DNA of 64,000 nt, from NCBI GenBank assembly GCA_029204225.1, contig CM055100.1:1586587-1650586 (forward strand), in the 5' to 3' direction. Origin of the DNA: Diphasiastrum complanatum (lineage: Eukaryota; Streptophyta; Lycopodiopsida; Lycopodiales; Lycopodiaceae). The notes under the pieces are model-generated. The model was given only the letters and a program-made list of their open reading frames with translations. It did no database searches and was not told the DNA's origin. The position numbers and the translations under genes were made by a program. How positions within the stretch are numbered: position 1 is the stretch's first letter; each line of letters begins with the position of its first letter. Shown piece after piece: positions 32,830-43,400 of this stretch.

Positions 32830-33570
32830 ATAAATATCAAACCGAGTGCACACACAGCCCATGAAGTATATTACTGAGTCTGCCTGTCTTTTAATGCAGG
32901 GAACCAACTACAATCGAAGAGGCACTTAGCCAATCAGACTCCGATCTCTGGAGAGAAACAATGGACAGAGATTATTCCTCTCTGATCAAGAACTATACAT
33001 GGTCATTGGTCTAACTACCTGCCGACAACAATCTTATCGATTGCAAATGGGTCTTCAAGATCAAATATAAAGCTGACAGGGAGTATTGAGCGAAGGAAGG
33101 CCCGACTAGTAGCTAGAGGATTTTCTCAGATCCCAAACATCGACTACAATGAGACATTCAGTCCAGTAGTCAAGCATTCATCGATCCGAGTCCTATTATC
33201 TTTTGTTGCTGCGGCCGACCTCGAAGTACATCAACTCGATGTACAAACAGCTTATCTGAATGGAGTTACAACATTCCTTTATTATCATCACCTTGTATGT
33301 CGACGATACATTGCTTTTCAGCAAGAATAATGATGAAGTGAAGGATGCTAAACATATGTTGTCCTCCAAATTCGACATGACTGATCTAGGTGAGGCTCAT
33401 TATTGTCTTGGAATTCAAATCCATTGAGACAGAGAGAGAGATGACTGATTCTCAATAGAGGTATCTTCATAATACCCTTATCAGATATAATCTGAGTAAT
33501 TGTAAAGAAGCTCACTCACCAATTGATCCAGACCTACGACTGTGTCGAAGGACCAATGTCCTTAGACAAA
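32830..33570 (+). pseudogene. Copia reverse transcriptase remnant
   Basis: The + strand reads the pre-RT linker (KYITESACLL), then EPTTIEEALSQSDSDLW, CKWVFKIKYK and the palm blocks up to the first catalytic region. An internal deletion at about 33250 is followed by a YVDD-type box (33295-33310) and LGEAHYCLGIQI. There are many stops. It is probably the continuation of the integrase fragment ending at 18161, with the Gypsy complex between. Confidence 0.8.
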
Positions 33571-33579
33571 GCATTCCTC

Positions 33580-34380
33580 TTTGGGTTCTACACTTTATTT
33601 CATCACTTTTATCGATGATCATTCCAGATTTACCAGGACAATATTCATCAAGAACAAGTCTAAGGCATTCAACTGCTTCAAAGAATTCAAGTAGTTTGCT
33701 AAGGCACAGACTAGCCGGAAGATCGAGACCCTACACACTGATTGTTGGGGAGAATACATGTAAGATAAAATGTTGGACTATCTATCTTCATGCAACATGC
33801 ATCACTAGCAGCTACATACCACAACAAAATGGAGTAGCCGAAAGGAAGTACCGAATATTACTAGATGTAGCACGAACAATGCTATCAATGCTCATCTACC
33901 CAAGAAATTGAAGCTATATGTACCACCTACTATCTGCAAAATTATTCAAGCACCAAAGCTGTCGACTGAAAGAATCTCTATGAAGCCTACTATGGTAACA
34001 AGCCGAGTTTGAAACACCTTTCAATGTTCGAATGTCTATGCTACGTGCAAATTTATTCTGACCTAAGAAAGAAGCTTGATCCCGTCAGCTACAAGAATAT
34101 CTTTGTCGGATATTTGATTGCACATAAAGCTTATAGAATCTATGATGTTGAATCACGACGAATCTCAATCAGTCGAGATGTTGTTTTTTTGGAAGATAAA
34201 TTCTATGATTTCAAGCGAAAGCAACCAATGCAGGAGTTTGTTCCAACAACTACATTCACCATCGACATGCCTTACCCTGCGAATGTTCCTACACCTATCG
34301 AAGATATCCCAGTTGGGCAACAATTTGAGCCATCTACTCAACAGACACCGATTGTTCGAAGATCTGCTCGAATCTGACAA
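33580..34380 (+). pseudogene. Copia integrase remnant
   Basis: The + strand reads [13 protein letters not shown], then the Glu region QQNGVAERKYRILL (33615-33911) and, after frameshifts, the C-terminal part (34009-34377) with FECLCYVQIYSDLRKKLDP and FVGYLIAHKAYRIYD. In a normal element integrase comes before RT; here it follows RT, so this is a separate copy or a rearranged one. Confidence 0.8.
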
Positions 34381-34624
34381 AAGCCTATCATCTATCATCA
34401 TCTCATGTAAAGTACATTTGTGTAGATATATACAGAATAGAATAGAGACGTACCACCATCTGAGGTAGATCTTGGCTGAAGTAGTGGTTGTTGTTGTCTA
34501 GGTTGTTAGCAAGCATGGATGTCACTTTCTTGTTAGGTAGCATTCATGGCTATCGTAATCCGGACAAAGAGGTGACGTAGCTGCAGTCATTGTGAAGGCA
34601 GTTGCAAAGTAGTGGAAATGGCTA
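34381..34624. other. Unassigned sequence after Copia remnant
   Basis: Polyprotein homology ends at a stop (34378). No further motif seen. Confidence 0.35.
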
Positions 34625-35231
34625 GTATAGGTGACTAGTTTTATTTTGAGTGGTGCCACGTAAGCAGTCGACATCGACAGTTGGTCGAGTCGAGTCGAGG
34701 TGGGCCGACTCTGTCGAGTTCGACTCTTTCGACACTTGACTATCTTAATAGTTCGACTGTCGCATAGATGCCTACTATCTTCATATCTCATGTATTTCTA
34801 CAGACTATGCGACAATGAGAGTAAATGTGCAATGACATGAATGAAACTAGATCAACATGAGATTTAGGAGAGTAGAAGAATAAATCCAACAATGACTAGC
34901 TTTATTTAGAGTGGTACCATGTCAGCAAGACAATCGACAGTTTGTCAATTCGAGTTGGAGTCGCACAGGTTGTAGTTGAGGGTGACAAGGGTTCGAATGC
35001 TCGATTTGATAGTTGTACATTCGAGCGCCTATCAATAGTCGACACTTGAAACTCCTTCGATAGTTCGACCTTCCACGATGGTTTGACTGTCTTATATAGT
35101 TTGACTATCGCATAGGGATCTGCCTTCGAATCTCGTGTATTTTTGCAAACTGTTCGACAATGCGAGTAAATATGTAGCAACATGAATGAATCTAGTATGG
35201 GATTTAGAGAGAAAAGGAATAAATCCAACAT
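34625..35231. repeat. Diverged tandem duplication, LTR-like
   Basis: 34625-34892 and 34893-35231 are diverged copies of one segment. Both start with GACTAG(T/C)TTTATTT...GAGTGGT(G/A)CCA, carry TTCGACTGTCGCATAG-like text in the middle and end AATAAATCCAACA. The middle is rich in TCGAC motifs. Probably LTR fragments of the neighbouring Copia; termini not established. Confidence 0.55.
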
Positions 35232-35689
35232 GAATTACCCATTTATAATATTGGATTCCCGATGAAACTTGGCCGATTCCATGACATAGTTACATTTTTA
35301 TTTATTTTTAAGTCTTCACACATGCAAGTCACAATGTAAAATTCCTCATGCCACATCAGCACTAGGCGGTTTTCCATTGATGAAGTTGGGAGCCAACGTA
35401 CTTGGAGAAGCTTGGCTCTATTTTAATGAAAAAAAAATCAAAATGCTACTATGTATAAGCAACTGTGACTATCGTAATTGCCGTTCGCCTGATTTTAAGG
35501 GCACTATATTATTTTACATAATATAGGCCCGTGTCATCTTTTTCTATTTTTAGATTCATATTGGGTGCGACAGCGCAGCGCATGGAGAGACTGCTGCTGC
35601 GCTGAGAGATTGTTGTAGCCCGTGGAGAGAGAAACAGCGGGGACTCGAGAGAGAGTGCGACACCGCGTGGCGTTGCGACAACCCGTGGA
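35232..35689. other. Unassigned sequence
   Basis: No gene or repeat family recognised. It becomes GC- and purine-rich from 35565. Confidence 0.35.
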
Positions 35690-36215
35690 CAAAAAGAGCG
35701 GAGAGAGAGGAGAGAGAGTTAGAGCGGAGAGAGGAGAGCGTGCGGAGGGAGGGAGAGCGGGGAGAGGATAGAGAGAGAGGGGGGAGAGAGAGCGAAGAGA
35801 GAGCAGAGAGAGAGGAGAGAGAGTTAGAGCGGAGAGAGGAGAGCGTGTGGAGGGAGGGAGAGCGGGGAGAGGATAGAGAGAGAGGGGAGAGAGAGTGAAG
35901 AGAGAGCGGAGAGAGAGGAGAGAGAGTTAGAGCGGAGAGAGGAGAGCGTGTGGAGGGAGGGAGAGTGGGGAGAGGATAGAGAGAGAGGGGAGAGAGAAGA
36001 GAGGATAGAGAGAAGAGCATGCCGAGGGAGGCATGGAGGGAGAGAGGAGAGCGTGCGCAGGGAGGCATGTAGAGAGAGAGAGAGGACAGAGGAGAGCGTG
36101 TGCAGGGATGCATGGAGAGAGAGAGGAGAGCGTGTGGAAGGAGGGAGGAAGAGAGAGAGCCAGCGGAGAGAGAATCGGAGAGAGGACTGAGGGGAGGGAG
36201 AGAGAAAAAGCACGA
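35690..36215. repeat. GA-rich minisatellite, unit about 104 bp
   Basis: Imperfect tandem units keyed by GTTAGAGCGGAGAGAGGAGAGC at 35718, 35823 and 35926 (spacing 105 and 103). Shorter GA-rich variants with GAGAGCGTGTG follow to 36200. Ser/Leu/Pro-rich frames on the minus strand are a composition artefact. The array starts about 1.6 kb upstream of the EXO84 start codon. Confidence 0.8.
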
Positions 36216-36250
36216 GAGAAAAAAAAATCAGGCCAACAACAATTACTTGA

Positions 36251-36374
36251 GGTAATGGCCCATTGGTTGGACCATTACCACAAATAATCCGGTCCCCGGA
36301 CAGCTCGTGGCCTCCGCCACTCGCTGTCGGGTCCCAAATTATTTATGGTAATGGCCCTCCCAATGGCCATTACC
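36251..36374. mobile_element. 124 bp hairpin-forming element, MITE-like
   Basis: Starts GGTAATGGCC and ends GGCCATTACC. The two halves are near-complementary over about 56 bases each (for example ACCATTACCACAAATAAT against ATTATTTATGGTAATGG). I find no clear target duplication, so the foldback is seen directly while the MITE label is inference. Confidence 0.6.
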
Positions 36375-37309
36375 TACTACATAAAAGTCATGAACATTCT
36401 ACGGAAAGTAGTAGCCCTCGGTGAATGCCTTGTGAGTTCCCCATCCATCTTACACATCTGGATGCTCTCTAGTGCACGAAACGCCCCACATTCTGGACCA
36501 GTGATTAGGAAACCTTTCTTGAGTATCTCCAAGAACTTCGATTTTTTAAAGCTTCTCAATTTCCTGAGCACTCTTGAGGGCCATGCTCGAGGAGGGGTAC
36601 CTAATTCCAAAGTGGCACGTGTCAGAATGCAAACATTCAGAGTGAGACTATTCCAAATGACCTGCTTCTTCCCCACTACTAGGCATCTTAGACGAGCTAT
36701 GGGATTAGGCCTGCAACCTATCCTTGGATATTTTTAGATCATCCAGATTTTGCCATGTGTCAATGAGCTGGTCAATCAGGGATCTTCATGTGCTAGATTT
36801 GACACGTGGCAAGCATCCAAGTGCGGGGGCGTAGAAGATGTCGTGCCGCTAATAAGCACCATCGCCACAATAGAATACTCGAAAACTCAAGGAATGGAAG
36901 AAAGAAGACGAAATAAAAGAGAAAGAAACACAGAGCGAGAGAGAGGAGAGAAGAGAAGAAAGAGCAGCAGCGGCTGCAAGTACTATCTTCTGTGCCATCT
37001 CTCAGCATAAACATATGTACATGTATATACATATCTATGTGTCTGATCTGCATTTAATTGATTGATTCTTTTCCCATGCACCTGCATTCATTCATTTATA
37101 GCTCTTTTCTAACACTCTTTGACCACATTATGCCCTTCAATGGAATGTCTTTCTTCACTGTTCTCTTCGTGGGTTTTCTGACAAAATCAAATTCAATGGG
37201 TTGCAGATTGCAGCTGAAGAAAAGAGCTGTAATGGGATCTATCGGTGGAGAAAGGAAAGCAGTTTGAGTGAGAAAAAGAGCTTAAAATTGAGATAGAGGG
37301 AGAGGGGAC
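36375..37309 (+). other. EXO84 upstream region and probable 5' UTR
   Basis: About 0.9 kb with no recognised gene. Overlapping frames on both strands (36345-36737 and 36377-36676) match nothing I know. Purine-rich runs (36893-36963 and 37272-37308) and pyrimidine patches precede the start codon. No promoter element can be placed with confidence; transcription start is not determinable by eye. Confidence 0.4.
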
Positions 37310-37486
37310 ATGGCGCATGTGAAGCCATCGGTGCGCTCCAGGGCGGCAAATCCAAGCCAGCAGCTGGTGAATGGAGTTGGAGTTGGAGGGGGTGCTGTGG
37401 CTGTGGAGGAGCTGGCAGTTTTTGAGAAGGAATCATTCAATGCGGATTCATATGTCCAGAGCAAATGTCAATCCATGAGTGAGAAG
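37310..37486 (+). CDS. EXO84B: EXO84 exon 1 (codons 1-59)
   Basis: Starts [13 protein letters not shown] in a good context (gacATGG) and ends ...SMSEK before donor GTATGC. It has a low-complexity Gly/Val stretch ([12 protein letters not shown]) before the conserved [12 protein letters not shown] block. Phase 0 at the end. Confidence 0.93.
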
Positions 37487-40400
37487 GTATGCTCTTGGCC
37501 TTTCTTCTTTAGTTTGTTCTTACCTTAGCAATTGCGCTACATGTGGACCATAGGTCCAAGTGATTTGAATCAGTCAATTTAAATCGAAATTCCAAGGGAC
37601 TCGATCCAAATAGTTAAAAAAAGATGTGGACTTTGTGTTTTTAAACCTCAAATTGTTGTGAAGCAATAGAAATAAAAAATCTTGGAAGTTTTGCATTTTC
37701 TTTTCCCGTAAAAGGCACAAATTTCTTAAAAAAAGGGTAACGAAACTTCTCGATTTGAACAATTCAAATCAATTCAGAATGTCTTGAATACTATGACATA
37801 GGAACTACGATGTGAACCTTTTCCAATAAAAAAGAAGTCAAACCCAATGCAAATCCACAAGTGTCTTGGAACCTCATAAACTTTTGAATAACATTCTGAT
37901 TAGAATGTCGATCCTTTCCAAATTTCATTGACGAGTATGCCTGGAGTTGTGGGTGAATAAAGGTGCTCTGATAAATTGGAGTGATTTATTTCTGGATAGC
38001 TAATTCATCATTGAACATTGTGAAATTTCAAAACAATAGGAGGTTGAGACCGAAGTAACTGCGTATAAGTTACTTTTCATGACCACATAACATAATGATG
38101 TCATGGCCAAGATAACCTAACTATGTTCACAATTTATACAACATTATCACACAATAACATTGAGTCATAGGAAAAACAAAACAAAACTCAATTTTATGAA
38201 GTAATATATAAGTGCCTACGGAGTTTGAATACACCATGGTATAGGGCCTAGACAATGTGATTGAATCTTGTAAGCAATCATATTCAAACGTTAGGGATGA
38301 TGTTAGCAATGTTTGTGTGCTTATAGTCTACTATTGTCAAGAGTGTAAAAATCTGGATTTGAATATGACACTATCGACTAAATCTTCCATAATAACCTTT
38401 GCTATTAACCACCATAGATCTCATTTTTCATTCTATTTTTAGAAAGCTAATGTTTATTTTGCTTACTACAATGGCAAGTGATTTCGTCATGTACAAATTC
38501 ACTTGTTCAAAGTGTCCAAGGGCACTACCCCCACCCTCATCTGCTTGGGTCATTAATAATAAATAGAAATTTGAGGTACCTATCAATCCCACAAGTAGAT
38601 GATAGACCTGCCATTTAAGGGAAACTATAAGTAGGGTCCAATCCACAAGGTAGTATAGAATCTATAGATATTACTTTCTTGCTCCTATTCGAGCTTCTTC
38701 CTTTATGTGTTGTTCTTTCACCCTACTTTTTTTTTGTCTTCATTTTTGCAACTGAACTCTAGACCTCAAGGAGATGAAAAGAAGTCTTCATCAACATGCC
38801 ACTTTTAGGTTTCTCACGTGCCATCTTATGAGATGCTCTTCGATTTCTACCTACACATCACATTTGCTAAAAGTCTCTAGAATGTATTAGGGTTCTTCAG
38901 TGCAAATACTAGCACAACATCACAACCTATGGTGTTGGGCTGAATTTATGAAGTCTAAGTGCATCATTTTATTTGTTGTGAGGTGAGATATTATCTATCA
39001 GTCTTTATGAGGATTTGATTCATGTGTAGAGGAAAACCCTAATTTAAAAGAATGTGCATAAGTATTGTTGAAGACTGTGTTGCAGCGGATCACGATCCGT
39101 TGCAAAAACGTTCCGGATTTTGCGATCCGGAACGTCAGCGATCCGCGACCCGGATCGCAAATTTTTTTTTTTTTTTTTGTGGAAAAAGGAGTAATGGTCA
39201 ATTTTTTTTTTTTTTTTGAGTCACTAAATCAGTTTTGAATGGTGTTCTGATGCCAATGGTTTGCAGATCTACTGATTCCGTTTTCTGTTAGAAAATGATA
39301 GAGAGAGTTAGAAGGAGCCTTCCTTAGATTGGCGGGAATTGTATACTTCTTTTGGAATAGCTGAAACAGGGGGCTCGACGGTAAGGCCTCTTCATGATTT
39401 GGCCTTCCAACTCCCTAAGTTAAAACACACTTTTTGGTGTTTCGCACCCGAAACAGTCGGCAATCTACACAATCCAAATTTTTGAAACCATATGAAAATG
39501 AAGCCAGTTTTCTTAAACCATCTACTGATGTCCAGATTTCTAATCAATGTAGCCCGCAACCATCTGAAACCAAGCAACAGATCTGCATAGCAATTGCTTT
39601 TTTGATATCCTTTCACATGATACCCATATTGGCAACTATACAAAAAAAAAAAAAATTGCGTTCCAGGAAACCCTAATGGGAAATCCCGGATCGCGTTCCG
39701 GAACGCGGACTGCAACTTTGGTTGAAGATAAAGTCCTTGCTAAATTTTCACAGCAGAAAAATTTGTACATAATTATATAGAACCTTTACTAGCTTGTACT
39801 ACAACATACTAGGAGAAAACTTAGGAGCACGACTTTACATGGTATGATACCATGGTAGAAAACTAGGCATGCTTATACATGTTACAATATCAGGAAAATG
39901 AAGGGGCATGATAAGACATGCTTATGCATGAATTAGGGTTACATACCCACGTCGCATGATTTCACAACATATAGTACACATGCAATTTTGTTACTTAGCA
40001 TAACTTATTCGTTGTAATCATAACACAAGTACAAGAAAATAGTTAGAGAGAGAAGAATGGCCAAAAACAAAAATGTCTACAGAGAGGAAAAATCAGCAAC
40101 TAAAGCAGGCATGAAAGTGCTTGGATACCATGTTCTGAACTCAATCACAGATATTGGCATCTATTGAGGCATAAAAATGACAATAGTCTTCTCCAACTTA
40201 AAAAGCTTAATGAACATGAATGGCTGATGATAGCTCAAGCAACTCCAACTAATATTTTTAGAAAAATATAGAACTCCCCTTCCCCTTATTTATACTAGAT
40301 GTCTAGAAGGTTTCAAAATGCGACTTCTTGTGGGATCCAATTTAGGGTCTTATCCAATGGTAAAGGTGGGCTCAAAACTCAATAAAACAATTAGCTGTGA

Positions 40401-43400
40401 GTCCCAAAAGTAACCGGGCTCTCACATAACTACTAATAAAAGTGTATTGAAAGAAGTATGGACTACTTTTTCATTGTAGCTTGTGTGCTATTCTTTAATG
40501 CAAGCTTTGGGAGCGCTGTTAGGATCCACTATGTGTAAAATAGACGTTGTAGACACACAGTATTTGAGGTTCTCAAAACTCCGATTCATCTCTTTGGGCT
40601 AGTTCTTTTCGCCCCTTTGAGGACACTTGTCAAAGGTAATGCAATTATTGCATAACCCACCCCCGTAAAGTCCAAAAAGGGCTTAACCTTCCGGATGGTT
40701 TGAGAAATTGGCCATTCACGTACCTGACGGACCTTATTAGTATAAATTTCAACCCATGGTCTGAAATAACGTGACTGAGATAAAACAATCTCTTGTAGGA
40801 AATCAAAGTGCCAAGATATACAAGAAGAAGAAGAAGAAGAAGAGGGAGAGGGTTAGGCGCCCTCAAGGAGAGAGAAAGTAGTAGCAGTGCTTGAAAGGGA
40901 ATGAATTACAAATGAACAAAGAGTACATATAAATAGGCATTTCAAGGGCCTAGACTCTTCCAAACTCTAAGTTCTAGAACCTTCCAAAACCCACTACTAA
41001 TTATAGGGCACTCCCAAAAGTTAAGATAGGGTCCCTTAACATAATTAGACTTTACTTGGACCCACGAGTTTCTACTAGACCAAAATTGGGTCCAACTTAA
41101 CTAAAACTATCTTAACATGGTCTAAATAATAAACCTACCTCATGGTTAAACAAGTCTCAACCTTTTGGGTCAAAGTAACCTATGGGAAACTAACATTATC
41201 ATTTACTATTTCTAACACCCTCCTTAAATGATAATGTAAAAAACATAACACGACATGAAGTATGAAAAATTGCAACAAAAATGCAAAGTGTTGCATGCTG
41301 CCCAAAACTCCATGGAGCCAAAAAAGAAAAGATGTAGCTTGCTGTCCAAGCATGCCGCCAAAAAAAAAAAAAAAAACTTCAGCTTGAAGCAATCGAAGTA
41401 GCCGAAATCTCAGCCCCAATCATGCCCGATGTAGAAGAGATGTAGAATACGAAGTGCGGTAGCATCAAGTTGAAGAGTGAAGACAAGCATGCTCCATCCA
41501 AAGTAGGTAAGCCGAAATATGGATTTGCAATCCATCAATGGTTCCCACATGATTCCATAAGTCTTCTTACCACAAGAAACATAAAGAAGATTATGAGAGT
41601 CTTTTAGCATCACATCCTCCCGAATCTTACTATCAATGATCTGCTCACCAACACTAGGTAAGGCAACACCGTCATCATAAGAAGTAAGCATCAAAACAGG
41701 AAAATTAGCATAAGGTACTGATTTTGGTGAGGCATGTGTGTTTCCTCCAAAGTAAAACGATGCTTTGCTATCCCGCAAAGACTCGGACAGCCAACAAGAG
41801 GCTATAGCAGGCTGTCCAACAACCACAAAATCACCAACACTTTGCTGTCCAAAGTGTTCCAAATGTGGACCTTGCTGTCCAAAAACCTTCCACAGGCCGT
41901 TCCCGATGCATAATAGGATGCTCACGATGTAACATAGGCTGAAAATGATCAATAAACCATGGCTGAATCTGCTGTCCACCATCTTCAAGAAAAAAACCAG
42001 CAGCTTGCCACTTTGAACACCCAAAAAATCCAGCAACACGCCACTTTGAACCAATGTACTAATTGACATGATTTTTTCCCCTCCTCCATTAGTACAAAAT
42101 GGCTTTAAAGAATGCTTGATTTCAGCCTTTTCCAAAACATTAACTTGAGAAGCTTGCTCATAAAGTTCTTCACTAATGCATCCATCATTTGCAACAGATG
42201 GCTCAAGAGAAAAAGAATGCTCTACCATACCAACATTCCGTTTTAAACTTGTACTTGTAGAAAGACAATGATCAAACTTTGCATGCCTTTGCTCTTCTAC
42301 CTTCAAAGAGGATGAAGTAGAGAGGAGAAAGCATGATGATGAATCCTTTATTCGGTATATCTTTAAAAGTGTTTCCCAAGCACTTTTAGAGATCTTGCAA
42401 AATCTCAAATGATATAAGATAGATCTTGTTACCGATAAAATCTTGATCATCACGTCGATGCCAATCCTCAGCTTGCAACTCCATGAAAAATAGTTGGTGC
42501 CATCCAACATATCTTCGACCGAACAAGTACGAATTGCTCCCAAATCTCTTGCCATAAGAACCAGCCAAGAAGATAAACTTTTTCAAACCCTAACTGTGCC
42601 CTAAAAGACACAAAAACCAGCAAGTATCAAATCTGAAAAATCAGCACCGGAATGTGTCGAAACCACACATTAGATGGATGTAGGAACTCGCCCTCCTACA
42701 AGCCTTGTGTGCTGAAAATGCATTACAAACTCAAAAAACCAGCAAGCAAAGAATTAGGTTAGCCTCCAACAAAGCTTTTTCCGGAACCCTTCTTTTTTGC
42801 CAAAAAGTGTGAATAATACACACACGGATAGGGCTGTTGCAAACACCCTACAAATGGTAATATGCTGTCCAATTTTCAGCCTCGGAATGTGATCGGATCA
42901 TCACAAAAAATTAGCGCCTTCTTCCACACCTGGAAACAAGCAAAAAGAAGCGGATCTTCACTTTGTAAAATTAGCAAGGGTGCTGATTTTTCAGCCAAAT
43001 CAGAAGATAAAAATTGCCTGTAGATGGGCGCCCTCCTGTAAAGGAGCAAATATGAAAAATAGGGCAACAGCGGACCAACGAAAGTAGGATAAACCTACAC
43101 GGATGTGGGCGACCTAAAAGCAGCCCCGAAGAAGATAATTAATGGTGCCTTCCTGCAACCTGAAAAATCAGCAAACAACAACTTGATTTTGGGCGCCCAA
43201 AATCATGTTATCTTCTTTGATGTGTGGCGCCCTCCTGCAAAACGGAAAAGAGTCAAAATTGAACAGATCTTCACTCCAAAAATCAGCAAAGGTGCTGAAT
43301 TTTTGTGATCCCTAAGTGAAGACGATCTCTTTTGGTAGGGCGCCCTAAATCAAGCATAGAAGATCCATGGCTCTGATACCTTGTAGGAAATCAAAGTGCC

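Noticed and set aside
35556-36213. Ser/Leu/Pro-rich minus-strand frames of 129-185 codons
   Set aside because: Composition artefact of the GA-rich minisatellite; overlapping frames on both strands are equally open.
36345-36737. 130-codon + frame and 99-codon minus frame upstream of EXO84
   Set aside because: Mutually overlapping, no recognised motif on either strand; I considered a leucine-rich repeat remnant and found no convincing repeat.
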